Shown piece after piece: positions 1-7,839 of a stretch of DNA of 64,000 nucleotides. Numbering within the stretch: position 1 is the first letter of the stretch; the number at the start of each line of letters is the position of its first letter. Under the pieces are notes generated by a model, which did not search any database, was not told where the DNA came from, and saw only the letters and a list, made by a program, of their open reading frames with translations. Origin of the DNA: Sphingomonas_L flavalba_A (GTDB lineage Bacteria; Pseudomonadota; Alphaproteobacteria; Sphingomonadales; Sphingomonadaceae); contig NZ_CP180208.1 of the NCBI RefSeq assembly GCF_047553045.1, forward strand, positions 1,488,001-1,552,000, read 5' to 3'. Position numbers and translations under genes: made by a program.

Positions 1-773
1 GCACCGGCGGCGGCGCAACCCCTGCGGCGATCGCCTTCTTTCGCGCCCATGATCTTGGCTTCCGTATCCGCCGCCTGCGCTCGCTTGCCGCCCGGCTCGC
101 TACCCTGTCGGAAGGCGGCGACCCCGCGATCGAGGCGATGCGGACGGAGGTGTTCACCCTGCTGTCGCCCTATCTCGACCGCGAGACGCCGCAATTCTAC
201 GCGCCGACGCTGGCGGAACTGCTGCGCGCGAAGGATCTGCCCGCCGCGCTCGACAGCCTCGCCGCCCAGCGCGCGCTGAGCGCCGTCGACACGGAAACCG
301 ATGCCCGGCTGGCGGCGGCGATGGCCGGCCTGCCCCGCGGCCAGCGGCGTGAAATGCTGCTCGCCTATCTCGGCTTCCCCTTCTACGACATCGCCACCCT
401 GTCGTTGACCCAGGGGGAAAGCGGCGGCGAGTTCGACCCGGTCAAGGTCGACCGGATCGCGCCCGACGACTGTACCTCGATCCGCGCCGGCGGGGCGGAA
501 GCGACGCTGAAGGGCATCCGCTTCAACAGTTTCGGGGCCTTCTTCAGCCGCGCCTATCGCGAAAACGACTATCTGTGGGGCCGGCTTCACGGGGCGGAGC
601 GGGTAATCGACCTGCTTGTCTCCACCCTGCCGCCCGGAACGACGCTGCCGCCGGGGGCCGTCGCCACCTGCAAGCGCGAGGCGTTTCTGGCCATCCTCGA
701 TGAAGAAGAACCCCGCCTCACCGCCGTTCCGCAGCTCTTCACCCAGCTCCGCCGGGAAATCGGCAGCCCCTGA
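1..773 (+). CDS. Patatin-like protein, C-terminal part (5' end outside window)
   Basis: The reading frame is open from the window edge (first complete codon at position 3) to the TGA at 771-773, so about 256 C-terminal residues are present and the N-terminus is missing. The segment ENDYLWGRLHGAERVIDLL is typical of the DUF3376 region that follows the catalytic domain in bacterial patatin-like proteins, which are putative lipid acyl hydrolases. The catalytic GxSxG and DGG motifs would lie upstream and cannot be checked here. An internal ATG at 138 is not a convincing start because the frame continues upstream with similar composition. The family assignment rests on the C-terminal motif only. 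Confidence 0.72.
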   Translation, partial: TGGGATPAAIAFFRAHDLGFRIRRLRSLAARLATLSEGGDPAIEAMRTEVFTLLSPYLDRETPQFYAPTLAELLRAKDLPAALDSLAAQRALSAVDTETDARLAAAMAGLPRGQRREMLLAYLGFPFYDIATLSLTQGESGGEFDPVKVDRIAPDDCTSIRAGGAEATLKGIRFNSFGAFFSRAYRENDYLWGRLHGAERVIDLLVSTLPPGTTLPPGAVATCKREAFLAILDEEEPRLTAVPQLFTQLRREIGSP

Positions 774-847
774 CCGCCCGCCCGGACTCGCCTTTTCCCG
801 CCATTCTGCATAGAGTGGCGCCCGACCGGAAGCAGACGGAACCGACC

Positions 848-1177
848 ATGCAATTCCTGAAAACCCTGTTCTGGGCCGTGCTCGCCGTGCTCATCGCCCT
901 GTTCTGCTACAACAACTGGGTGGTGGTGCCGGTCAACCTGTGGGACGGGCTGATCCTCGAAACCAAGCTGCCGATGCTGCTGCTCGTCGCCTTCCTCGCC
1001 GGGCTGCTGCCGGCGCTGCTGCTCCACGGCGCATCGCGCTGGCGCTGGCGCCGCCGGCTGGACGCCAGCGAGCGCGCCCTTGCGGACGAACGCGCCGCCA
1101 ACGCGCCGCCGGTTCCCGCGCCAGCTGCGCAGACCATCGCCCCCGGCACCCCCGTCGACATGGCGCCGCTGCCATGA
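848..1177 (+). CDS. LapA-domain (DUF1049) small membrane protein
   Basis: A 109-residue protein with two predicted membrane helices, at about residues 7-20 (FWAVLAVLIALFCYNN) and 41-57 (PMLLLVAFLAGLLPALLL), followed by a basic stretch and a Pro/Ala-rich cytoplasmic tail. This is the layout of the LapA/DUF1049 family, which E. coli members link to lipopolysaccharide assembly at the inner membrane. I chose the ATG at 848; an upstream in-frame codon at 815 would add 11 hydrophilic residues before the first helix. The stop overlaps the pyrF start in an ATGA arrangement, which indicates translational coupling. Confidence 0.75.
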   Translation: MQFLKTLFWAVLAVLIALFCYNNWVVVPVNLWDGLILETKLPMLLLVAFLAGLLPALLLHGASRWRWRRRLDASERALADERAANAPPVPAPAAQTIAPGTPVDMAPLP

Positions 1178-1848
1178 GCAGTTGCATCTACGTCGCGCTC
1201 GACACCCCCGATCTCGATCAGGCGATGGCGATCGCCCAGCGCGTTTCCAGCCATATCGGCGGCATCAAGCTCGGCCTTGAATTCTTCTCCGCCAACGGCC
1301 GTGCCGGGGTGCGTGACATGGCCTCGCTCGGCCTGCCGATCTTCCTCGACCTGAAACTGCACGACATTCCCAACACCGTCGCCAAGGCGATCCAGGCGCT
1401 GCGCCCGCTGAAACCGGCGATCCTGACCGTCCACGCCGCCGGCGGCCGGGCGATGATGGAAGACGCGAAGGCCGCCGCCCCGGCCGGCACCCGGGTTGTC
1501 GCCGTCACCGTGCTGACCAGCCTCGACAATCGCGACCTCAGCCGCATCGGCGTGCCCGACGGCTCCGCCGCACAGGTGGAACGGCTGACCCTGCTCGCCC
1601 GCGACGCCGGTCTGGACGGCGTCGTCTGCTCCGGCGCCGAAGTCGCGGCGGCGAAGGCGTTGTGGCCGGACGGTTTCTTCGTCGTCCCCGGCGTCCGCCC
1701 GGCGGACGGCAGCAGCGGCGACCAGAAACGGGTGGTCACCCCCCGCGCCGCCCTCGACGCTGGCGCCTCGATCCTGGTCATCGGCCGCCCGATCACCCAG
1801 GCCCCCGACCCCGACCAGGCCGCCCGCGCGATCAAGGCCACGCTCTAA
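1174..1848 (+). CDS. pyrF: Orotidine 5'-phosphate decarboxylase
   Basis: Converts OMP to UMP, the last step of de novo pyrimidine synthesis; cytosolic. The 224-residue protein begins SSCIYVALDTPD and carries the catalytic D-x-K-x2-D signature in LDLKLHDIPNTV (Asp59, Lys61, Asp64), then a phosphate-binding FFVVPGVRPADG loop and the late VIGRPIT motif. The length is normal for short bacterial PyrF. The ATG overlaps the stop of the preceding LapA-domain gene, so the two form one operon. A much longer in-frame opening exists upstream, but this ATG is where family similarity begins. Confidence 0.96.
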   Translation: MSSCIYVALDTPDLDQAMAIAQRVSSHIGGIKLGLEFFSANGRAGVRDMASLGLPIFLDLKLHDIPNTVAKAIQALRPLKPAILTVHAAGGRAMMEDAKAAAPAGTRVVAVTVLTSLDNRDLSRIGVPDGSAAQVERLTLLARDAGLDGVVCSGAEVAAAKALWPDGFFVVPGVRPADGSSGDQKRVVTPRAALDAGASILVIGRPITQAPDPDQAARAIKATL

Positions 1849-1851
1849 GGG

Positions 1852-1946
1852 GGTGCGTCCCTCGACTACGCTCGGGATGGACGGAGGATTAAAAAGAGAA
1901 CACCTCTCCATCTCCGTCCATCCCGAGCGTAGTCGAGGGACGCACC
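1852..1946. repeat. 35-bp perfect inverted repeat with 25-nt loop
   Basis: The arms at 1852-1886 and 1912-1946 are exact reverse complements, with a short A-rich loop between them. The core CTCGACTACGCTCGGGATGG belongs to a type of intergenic palindrome that I associate with sphingomonad genomes. It lies 3 nt after the pyrF stop and 53 nt before trpF, so it could fold in RNA as a strong hairpin, stabilise the pyrF 3' end or end transcription. It lacks a U-tract, so intrinsic termination is not clear. Confidence 0.9.
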
Positions 1947-1999
1947 AACCCCGGAAGCGCCCGGTTCCCTTCCACCGCCATACCGCCTAAAGCCCCCCG

Positions 2000-2641
2000 A
2001 TGCCCGCCACCGCGAAAATCTGCGGCCTGACCACGCCCGCCACCCTTGATGCTGCCATCGCCGGGGGCGCCAGCCATGTCGGCTTCGTGTTCTTTCCGCC
2101 CAGCCCCCGCCATCTGGCGCTGGACCGGGCGCCGTCGCTCGCCGCGCGGGTGCCGGATCGCATCCACCGCACCGGCGTGTTCGTCGACCCAGACGATGCG
2201 CTGCTCGACGCCGCCATCGCCGCCGCGCGCCTTGCGGTGCTGCAATTGCACAAGACCGCACCGGCCCGGGTCGCCGCCATCCGCACGCGCTTTCCCGCCA
2301 TTGCGCTGTGGCCGGTCGTTGCCGTCCGCACCCGTGCCGACCTCGACGCCGCCCGCCCCTTTGCCCCGCTCGCCGAGCGCATCCTTTATGACGCCAAGAC
2401 GCCGGACGCGGCGGCGCTGCCCGGCGGCATGGGCCTGCGCTTCGACTGGCGGCTGCTCGACGGCTTCGTCCACCCGCGCCCCTGGCTGCTGTCGGGCGGG
2501 CTGGACGCCGGCAATGTCGGCGAGGCGATCGCCGCGACCGGCGCCGATCTGGTCGACGTGTCCTCCGGCGTCGAAACCGCGCCCGGCATCAAGGATGTGG
2601 ACAAGATCGCCGCATTCCTTAAAGCCGTTCGCCTGTCATGA
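2000..2641 (+). CDS. trpF: Phosphoribosylanthranilate isomerase
   Basis: Catalyses the Amadori rearrangement of PRA to CdRP in tryptophan synthesis; cytosolic TIM barrel. The 213-residue protein has the catalytic Cys8 in AKICGLT, the catalytic Asp131 in ILYDAK, the phosphate-binding LLSGGLDAGNV loop, and the diagnostic C-terminal VDVSSGVE. The length matches the family. It is the first gene of trpF-trpB-trpA. The trpB ATG overlaps its stop (ATGA), so they are coupled. I saw no Trp-rich leader peptide upstream. Confidence 0.96.
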   Translation: MPATAKICGLTTPATLDAAIAGGASHVGFVFFPPSPRHLALDRAPSLAARVPDRIHRTGVFVDPDDALLDAAIAAARLAVLQLHKTAPARVAAIRTRFPAIALWPVVAVRTRADLDAARPFAPLAERILYDAKTPDAAALPGGMGLRFDWRLLDGFVHPRPWLLSGGLDAGNVGEAIAATGADLVDVSSGVETAPGIKDVDKIAAFLKAVRLS

Positions 2642-3849
2642 CCCTGCCCAACACGCTCAGGAACCAGCCCGACGAAACCGGGCATTTCGGTCCGTTCGGC
2701 GGCCGCTACGTCGCAGAGACGCTGATGCCGCTGATCCTCGATCTGGAACGCGAATACCGTTCGGCCAAGGCGGACCCCGCCTTCGACGCGGAATTTCGCG
2801 ACCTGCTGAAACAATATGTCGGCCGCCCCAACCCGCTCTATTTCGCCCGGCGGCTGACCGAGGAATTGGGCGGCGCGAAAATCTACCTGAAGCGCGAGGA
2901 ACTGAACCACACCGGCGCGCACAAGATCAACAACTGCATCGGCCAGATCCTCCTCGCCCGGCGGATGGGCAAGGGGCGGATCATCGCCGAAACCGGTGCC
3001 GGCCAGCACGGCGTCGCGACGGCGACGGTCGCGGCGCTGTTCGGCCTGCCCTGCACCATCTTCATGGGCGCGGTCGACGTCGCCCGCCAGCAGCCGAACG
3101 TGTTCCGCATGAAACTGCTCGGCGCCGATGTCGTCGCGGTGGAAAGCGGCGCACAGACGCTGAAGGACGCGATGAACGAGGCGCTGCGCCACTGGGTCGC
3201 CAACGTCCACGACACCTTCTACATCATCGGCACCGCCGCCGGCCCGCATCCCTATCCGGAACTGGTCCGCGATTTTCAGTCGGTGATCGGCCGCGAAGCG
3301 CGCGAACAGATTCTGGCGGCGGAAGGTCGCCTGCCCGACATGCTGATCGCTCCGGTCGGCGGCGGATCGAACGCAATCGGCCTGTTCCACCCGTTCCTCG
3401 ACGATGAAGGCGTCGAGATCGTCGGGGTAGAGGCGGCGGGCGACGGCCTGTCGACGGATCGCCACGCCGCGAGCATCGCCGGCGGCAGCCCCGGCATCCT
3501 CCACGGCAACCGCACCTATCTGCTGCAGGACGCCGACGGCCAGATTACCGAGGCGCACAGCATCTCCGCCGGGCTCGACTATCCCGGCATCGGCCCGGAA
3601 CATAGCTGGCTGCACAGCATCGGCCGCGTCCGCTACGAACCGGCGACCGATGCGGAGGCGCTCGCCTCGTTCCAGCGGCTGTGCCGGCTGGAAGGGATCA
3701 TCCCCGCGCTCGAATCCGCCCACGCCCTGGTCGTCGCCGAACGGCTGGCCCCGGCGATGGCGAAGGACAAGATCATCATCGTCAATCTCTCCGGCCGGGG
3801 GGACAAGGACATCTTCACCGTTGCCGACGCGCTTGGGGTGAAGCTGTGA
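2638..3849 (+). CDS. trpB: Tryptophan synthase beta chain
   Basis: PLP enzyme that condenses indole with serine, acting in an alpha2-beta2 complex with TrpA. Lys96 in HTGAHKINN is the PLP lysine, GGGSNAIG binds the cofactor phosphate, and the C-terminal VNLSGRGDKD motif is standard. At 403 residues the length is normal. It overlaps trpF by 4 nt at the start and trpA by 4 nt at the end (GTGA), so all three genes are translationally coupled. Confidence 0.98.
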   Translation: MTLPNTLRNQPDETGHFGPFGGRYVAETLMPLILDLEREYRSAKADPAFDAEFRDLLKQYVGRPNPLYFARRLTEELGGAKIYLKREELNHTGAHKINNCIGQILLARRMGKGRIIAETGAGQHGVATATVAALFGLPCTIFMGAVDVARQQPNVFRMKLLGADVVAVESGAQTLKDAMNEALRHWVANVHDTFYIIGTAAGPHPYPELVRDFQSVIGREAREQILAAEGRLPDMLIAPVGGGSNAIGLFHPFLDDEGVEIVGVEAAGDGLSTDRHAASIAGGSPGILHGNRTYLLQDADGQITEAHSISAGLDYPGIGPEHSWLHSIGRVRYEPATDAEALASFQRLCRLEGIIPALESAHALVVAERLAPAMAKDKIIIVNLSGRGDKDIFTVADALGVKL

Positions 3850-4637
3850 CCGCCCGCCTCTCCGCCGCGTTCGCCAAGGGGCGCCCGGCGCTCGTCACCT
3901 TCGTCACCGGCGGTGATCCGACCCCGGCGGATACCGGCGCGATCCTCGACGCGCTGGTCGCCGGTGGCGCCGACGTCATCGAACTCGGCATGCCGTTCAC
4001 CGATCCGATGGCGGACGGCCCCGCGATCCAGAAGGCCAATCTGCGCGCGCTTGCCGCCGGCACCACCACGGCGGACCTGCTGGCGATCGCCACCGCCTTT
4101 CGCGGCCGCCACCCGGACGTGCCACTGGTGCTGATGGGCTATGCCAACCCGATGCTGCGGCGGGGCGCCGACTGGTTCGCCGAACAGGCCGCCGCCGCCG
4201 GAGTCGACGGCGTGATATGCGTCGACATCCCGCCGGAGGAGGATGCCGTGCTCGGCCCCGCCCTGCGCGCTGCCGGCATTTCGCCGATCCGGCTGGCAAC
4301 GCCGACCACGGACGCCGCCCGCCTGCCCGCCGTGCTCGCCGGCGCCGGCGGCTTCCTCTATTACGTCTCGGTCGCCGGCATCACCGGCCTGCAACAGGCC
4401 GCACAGGCCAGCATCGACGCCGCCGTTACCCGGCTGAAGGCGGAAACCGGCCTGCCGGTCGCCGTCGGCTTCGGCATCCGCACGGCGGAGCAGGCCGCCG
4501 CCGTCGCCCGTGTCGCCGACGGCGTCGTCGTCGGTTCGGCGCTGGTCGACATCATCGCGCGCGACGGCGCCAAAGCGCCCGCCGCCATTACCGCCTATAC
4601 CGCCGATCTCGCCCGCGCGATCGCCGGAACTGCCTGA
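3846..4637 (+). CDS. trpA: Tryptophan synthase alpha chain
   Basis: Releases indole from indole-3-glycerol phosphate and channels it to TrpB. The 263-residue TIM barrel has the catalytic Glu46 in VIELGMPFTDP and Asp57 in MADGPAIQ, the flexible YYVSVAGITG loop, and the phosphate-binding VGFGI segment. The start is a GTG overlapping the trpB stop (GTGA). No other start fits the conserved N-terminus TARLSAAFAKGRPALVTF, so an earlier in-frame opening inside trpB is not used. Confidence 0.97.
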   Translation: MTARLSAAFAKGRPALVTFVTGGDPTPADTGAILDALVAGGADVIELGMPFTDPMADGPAIQKANLRALAAGTTTADLLAIATAFRGRHPDVPLVLMGYANPMLRRGADWFAEQAAAAGVDGVICVDIPPEEDAVLGPALRAAGISPIRLATPTTDAARLPAVLAGAGGFLYYVSVAGITGLQQAAQASIDAAVTRLKAETGLPVAVGFGIRTAEQAAAVARVADGVVVGSALVDIIARDGAKAPAAITAYTADLARAIAGTA

Positions 4638-4649
4638 GGAGACCGCCGC

Positions 4650-5495
4650 ATGAGCTGGCTCAACCGCGTCCGCAACGCCCTGCCCTTCATCGCCAAGCGC
4701 GAAACGCCCGACAATCTGTGGCACAAATGCGGGTCGTGCGGGCAGTTGATCTTCGCGCGCGAGTGGGAAGAAAATCTCAACGTCTGCCCGAAATGCGGCC
4801 GGCATGACCGGATCGGCGCGCGCACCCGTTTCCGCCAGGTCTTCGACGAAGGCTACACGCTGCTGCCCAACCCGAAGGTGGCGGAAGACCCGCTGAAATT
4901 CCGCGATTCCAAACGCTATGCCGACCGGCTGAAACAGGCCCGTGCCGACACGCAGGAACCGGACGCGCTGCTCAACGCGCGCGGCACCATCGACGGCGAA
5001 CGCGCGGTCGTCGGCGTGCAGGATTTCGGCTTCATGGGCGGGTCGATGGGGCTTGGCGTCGGCGCCGCCTTCGTCGCGGGCGCCCAGGCGGCGATTGCTG
5101 ACAAATGCCCCTATATCATCTTCACCGCCGCTGGCGGCGCGCGGATGCAGGAAGGCATTTTGTCGCTGATGCAGATGCCGAAAACCACCGTCGCCATCGC
5201 CGAACTGCGCGAGGCCGGCCTGCCCTACATCGTCGTGCTGACCGACCCGACGACCGGCGGCGTCACCGCCAGCTACGCGATGCTCGGCGACGTCCAGATC
5301 GCCGAACCGAACGCGCTGATCGGCTTCGCCGGCCAGCGGGTGATCGAAAGCACGATCCGCGAAAAGCTGCCGGAGGGGTTCCAGCGCGCCGAATATCTGC
5401 TCGATCACGGCATGCTCGACATGGTCGTCGTTCGAAAAGACATGAAGGCCACCCTCGCCCGCCTGATCGCCTACCTCGCCCCGGTCCCGGCCTGA
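4650..5495 (+). CDS. accD: Acetyl-CoA carboxylase carboxyltransferase subunit beta
   Basis: Beta subunit of the carboxyltransferase that makes malonyl-CoA for fatty acid synthesis; works with AccA. The N-terminal zinc ribbon is intact (Cys27, Cys30, Cys46, Cys49 in KCGSCG and CPKCG). The crotonase-like domain follows, with GGARMQEG and the TTGGVTASYAMLGD oxyanion region. At 281 residues the length is typical. An AGGAG lies about 8 nt before the ATG. Placement after trpA and before folC is the usual alphaproteobacterial order, and the 12-nt gap implies one transcript. Confidence 0.97.
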   Translation: MSWLNRVRNALPFIAKRETPDNLWHKCGSCGQLIFAREWEENLNVCPKCGRHDRIGARTRFRQVFDEGYTLLPNPKVAEDPLKFRDSKRYADRLKQARADTQEPDALLNARGTIDGERAVVGVQDFGFMGGSMGLGVGAAFVAGAQAAIADKCPYIIFTAAGGARMQEGILSLMQMPKTTVAIAELREAGLPYIVVLTDPTTGGVTASYAMLGDVQIAEPNALIGFAGQRVIESTIREKLPEGFQRAEYLLDHGMLDMVVVRKDMKATLARLIAYLAPVPA

Positions 5496-5510
5496 GGCTC
5501 GCACCGATCG

Positions 5511-5640
5511 CCCGTCATCGCGAGGCGCGCAGCGCCGCGGGCGATCCGGCACGGGTGCAAAACCCGCCGCTTCCATCGCACTCATCGCCGTTCTAGAGCC
5601 ATCTTCTCCGCGCTCCCGCTAAGGCAGGGGCCCAGGGGCA
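5511..5640. repeat. REP-like intergenic repeat remnants
   Basis: The accD-folC spacer (5496-5731) contains two degraded palindromic units. The first, at about 5511-5549, reads GTCATCGCGAGGCGCGCAGC and ends GCGATCC; it resembles the GTCAT(T/C)GCGAGG...CAATCC family common between genes in proteobacteria. The second, at about 5611-5634, reads GCGCTCCCGCTAAGGCAGGG and resembles the CTCCCGCGAAGGCGGGAG type. No ORF in the spacer looks real. These are probably non-autonomous repeats without a coding role. Assignment is from memory of such motifs, not from a search. Confidence 0.5.
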
Positions 5641-5731
5641 CCGGCGCACCGCTCCATGCCTCGAAGGGCTCCCGCTCCCGCGGGCGTGCGGTGCCGCAAC
5701 CGCAACCGGACAGAGCCGAGCCGCCACCCGC

Positions 5732-7342
5732 ATGGATTTCGCCCATTCCGCCGACCCGGCCGTTCAGCGCCAGCTCGACCGCCTGACCCTGCTGTCGCCG
5801 GGGCGCGACATCCTCGGCCTGCAACGCATCACAACCCTGCTCGCCCGCCTCGGCGACCCGCAATTGCGGCTGCCGCCGGCGTTCCATGTCGCCGGCACAA
5901 ACGGCAAAGGCTCGACCTGCGCCTTCCTCCGCGCGATGCTGGAGGCGGCCGGCAAGCGCGTCCACGTCTATTCCAGCCCCCATCTCGTCCGCTTCAACGA
6001 ACGCATCCGCCTCGCCGGCCGCCTGATCGACGATGCGCTGCTGGCGCCGCTGCTCGAAGAGGTGCTGGCCGTCGCCGGTGATCTTCAGGCGAGCTTCTTC
6101 GAGGTGACGACCGCCGCCGCCTTCCTCGCCTTCGCCCGCACCCCGGCCGACGCCTGCGTGATCGAGGTCGGGCTTGGCGGCCGGCTCGATGCGACCAACG
6201 TCATCCCGGCGCCGGTCGTCTGCGGCATCGCCCAGCTCGGTATCGATCATCAGGCGTTCCTTGGCGACAAAGCGGAACAGATCGCCGCCGAAAAGGCCGG
6301 GATCGTCCGTGCCGGCGTGCCGCTCGTCACCCTCGCTTATTCCGCCAGCGTCGCCGACTCGGTCCGCACCGTCGCGGCCGCCGCCGGGGCGCCGGTCCAC
6401 AGCCTTGGTGAAGGATGGACGATCGACGAACAGCCTTTCGCCTATCGCGACCCGTTCGGCACCGTCCCCCTGCCAGAACCGGGCCTTGCCGGCGCCCACC
6501 AGCACCTGAACGCCGCCCTCGCCGTCGCGATGGTGCGCCACCAGCAGGCGATCGCGGTGTCCGACTCGGCGATCGCCACCGGCATTGCCGCGACCCGCTG
6601 GCCGGCGCGCCTCCAGCCGCTCGACCACGGCACCCTCGCCGCCATGCTGCCGCCCGGCACGACGCTGCTGCTCGACGGCGGCCACAATCCGGCGGCGGCC
6701 GAGGCGCTGGCCATCCATCTCGGCGGCCAGCATGTGACGATGATCCTCGGCATGCTCGCCAACAAGGACGCCGAAAGCTTCCTCGGTCTACTCGCGCCGA
6801 TGATCGCCCGGCTGGTCGCCGTGCCGGTGCCGGATCACGATCATCATCCCCCGGCCACCATCGCCGCCACCGCCGCCGCGCTCGGCATCCCGGCCACCAC
6901 CGCCGCCGACCTCCCCGCCGCCCTCACTATCGCCGCGTCTCCGACGACTGGCGCAACGGCAGAATCGCGCGAGCGCTCCGGCGCGCGCCCGGTCGCGAAC
7001 GCACGCCCGGCTGCCCACATGCCCCCCGTTGCCGGCACGATCCCGGCCGATAGCGCGGCCCCGAACGGCTACGCGCCCCCTGACGACGGCGTTGCCGCGA
7101 TAGGCGGCGCGATTCAGACCGGCAGCACGGCCCAGTCGAATACGAGGCCCCCAGCAGACTTATCGGCCCCGGCAGCCAGCACGGCTCCCGCCACCGCCAC
7201 ACCTCCCGCCACCAGCACGGCCCCTGCGGCCCGTACGGCTTTCGCCGCCAGCACCGGCCCCATGGCCCGCACGGTCCTGATCGCCGGCTCGCTCTATCTC
7301 GCCGGTGTCGCCCTCGCGCTCAACGGTACGCCGCCCGACTGA
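5732..7342 (+). CDS. folC: Bifunctional folylpolyglutamate/dihydrofolate synthase with an Ala/Pro/Thr-rich insertion
   Basis: Adds glutamate to dihydropteroate and folates; ATP-dependent Mur-ligase-fold enzyme. The core is standard: AGTNGKGST ATP loop, SSPHLVRFNERI, FFEVTTAAAF, VGLGGRLDATN, LLDGGHNP and GMLANKD. Family members are usually about 420-440 residues, but this one is 536. The excess is a low-complexity segment at about residues 405-512 (nt 6946-7268), rich in Ala, Pro, Thr, Ser and Arg with a loose TAPA-type repeat. It sits just before the final VLIAGSLYLAGVAL strand. The frame is intact across it and the last strand is preserved, so the protein is probably functional with a long surface loop. 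Confidence 0.93.
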   Translation: MDFAHSADPAVQRQLDRLTLLSPGRDILGLQRITTLLARLGDPQLRLPPAFHVAGTNGKGSTCAFLRAMLEAAGKRVHVYSSPHLVRFNERIRLAGRLIDDALLAPLLEEVLAVAGDLQASFFEVTTAAAFLAFARTPADACVIEVGLGGRLDATNVIPAPVVCGIAQLGIDHQAFLGDKAEQIAAEKAGIVRAGVPLVTLAYSASVADSVRTVAAAAGAPVHSLGEGWTIDEQPFAYRDPFGTVPLPEPGLAGAHQHLNAALAVAMVRHQQAIAVSDSAIATGIAATRWPARLQPLDHGTLAAMLPPGTTLLLDGGHNPAAAEALAIHLGGQHVTMILGMLANKDAESFLGLLAPMIARLVAVPVPDHDHHPPATIAATAAALGIPATTAADLPAALTIAASPTTGATAESRERSGARPVANARPAAHMPPVAGTIPADSAAPNGYAPPDDGVAAIGGAIQTGSTAQSNTRPPADLSAPAASTAPATATPPATSTAPAARTAFAASTGPMARTVLIAGSLYLAGVALALNGTPPD

Positions 7343-7346
7343 AATT

Positions 7347-7365
7347 ATTGCGATTGACTTGCAAT
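7347..7365. promoter_or_regulatory. Candidate Fur-family operator upstream of the DUF6628 gene
   Basis: The 19-bp ATTGCGATTGACTTGCAAT has perfect 5-bp outer arms (ATTGC/GCAAT) and is symmetric at 14 of 19 positions. It begins 4 nt after the folC stop and ends 45 nt before the ATG at 7411. Size and ATTGC...GCAAT ends resemble Fur/Irr boxes of alphaproteobacteria. The match is by eye and the regulator is not in this window. Confidence 0.4.
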
Positions 7366-7410
7366 AGCGGTCTATGGTGTGATTTGACCCTGATAACCAA
7401 GGAGTCACCC

Positions 7411-7839
7411 ATGCCCGCTGCCGCCGACTTCTCGACCATGCTGCCGCACCCGATTCCCGCTGACGACCGGGCGCGGCTGCTGCTGTTCGCGATCCGGCGC
7501 ATGGCGGCGGGCGGCCTTGCCGACGCCCACGCCGCCGCCGCCTTCCTCGGCGCCTTCGGCAAGAGCTACCGCCGCCCCCTCGTCCTGCTGCGCGCGCTGA
7601 TGGCGGAGATGGCGCGCGCCGCCGCCAACCCGATCGTCGTCGCCCCCTGCTGCTGCCCGCGGATGACCGAGGGGGAAGCAACGCTGTTGACCGCGATCGC
7701 GACATCGGAAGCCAACCCGCGCGGCGCCCGGCGGCATCTGGGCGCACTGTTGCCGAGCAGTCAGTCGCTTGGTGCCCTGTCGAGCGCGCAGGCGGTCAGC
7801 CGGGCCTTCGCCGATCTAGGCCGGCCGCTCCCCGCCTGA
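7411..7839 (+). CDS. DUF6628 family protein (sphingomonad conserved protein)
   Basis: A 142-residue soluble protein of unknown function. The pattern RLLLFAIRRMAAGGLADAH, then SYRRPLVLLRALMAEMARA, then a Cys triplet in VAPCCCPRMT, matches the DUF6628 family as I recall it from sphingomonads. The Cys cluster could bind a metal, but that is inference. The start is the ATG at 7411 with AAGGAG 8 nt upstream; an in-frame ATG at 7348 lacks a ribosome site and would cover the palindrome. Its last 24 nt overlap the 3' end of the convergent ampG-like gene. Confidence 0.72.
   Translation: MPAAADFSTMLPHPIPADDRARLLLFAIRRMAAGGLADAHAAAAFLGAFGKSYRRPLVLLRALMAEMARAAANPIVVAPCCCPRMTEGEATLLTAIATSEANPRGARRHLGALLPSSQSLGALSSAQAVSRAFADLGRPLPA

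Noticed and set aside
1849..1999. Trp-rich leader peptide or tryptophan attenuator before trpF
   Set aside because: The interval holds the 35-bp palindrome and a plain spacer; no short ORF with tandem Trp codons or antiterminator pair was found.
3633..5585. A 650-codon minus-strand frame across trpA and accD
   Set aside because: It is antisense to two unmistakable genes and its product is a low-complexity Arg/Gly/Asp-rich sequence.
7100..7270. Possible CRISPR-like repeats or frame damage in folC
   Set aside because: The units are short, degenerate and in frame, without unique spacers; they code for an Ala/Pro/Thr-rich segment and the downstream conserved strand is intact.
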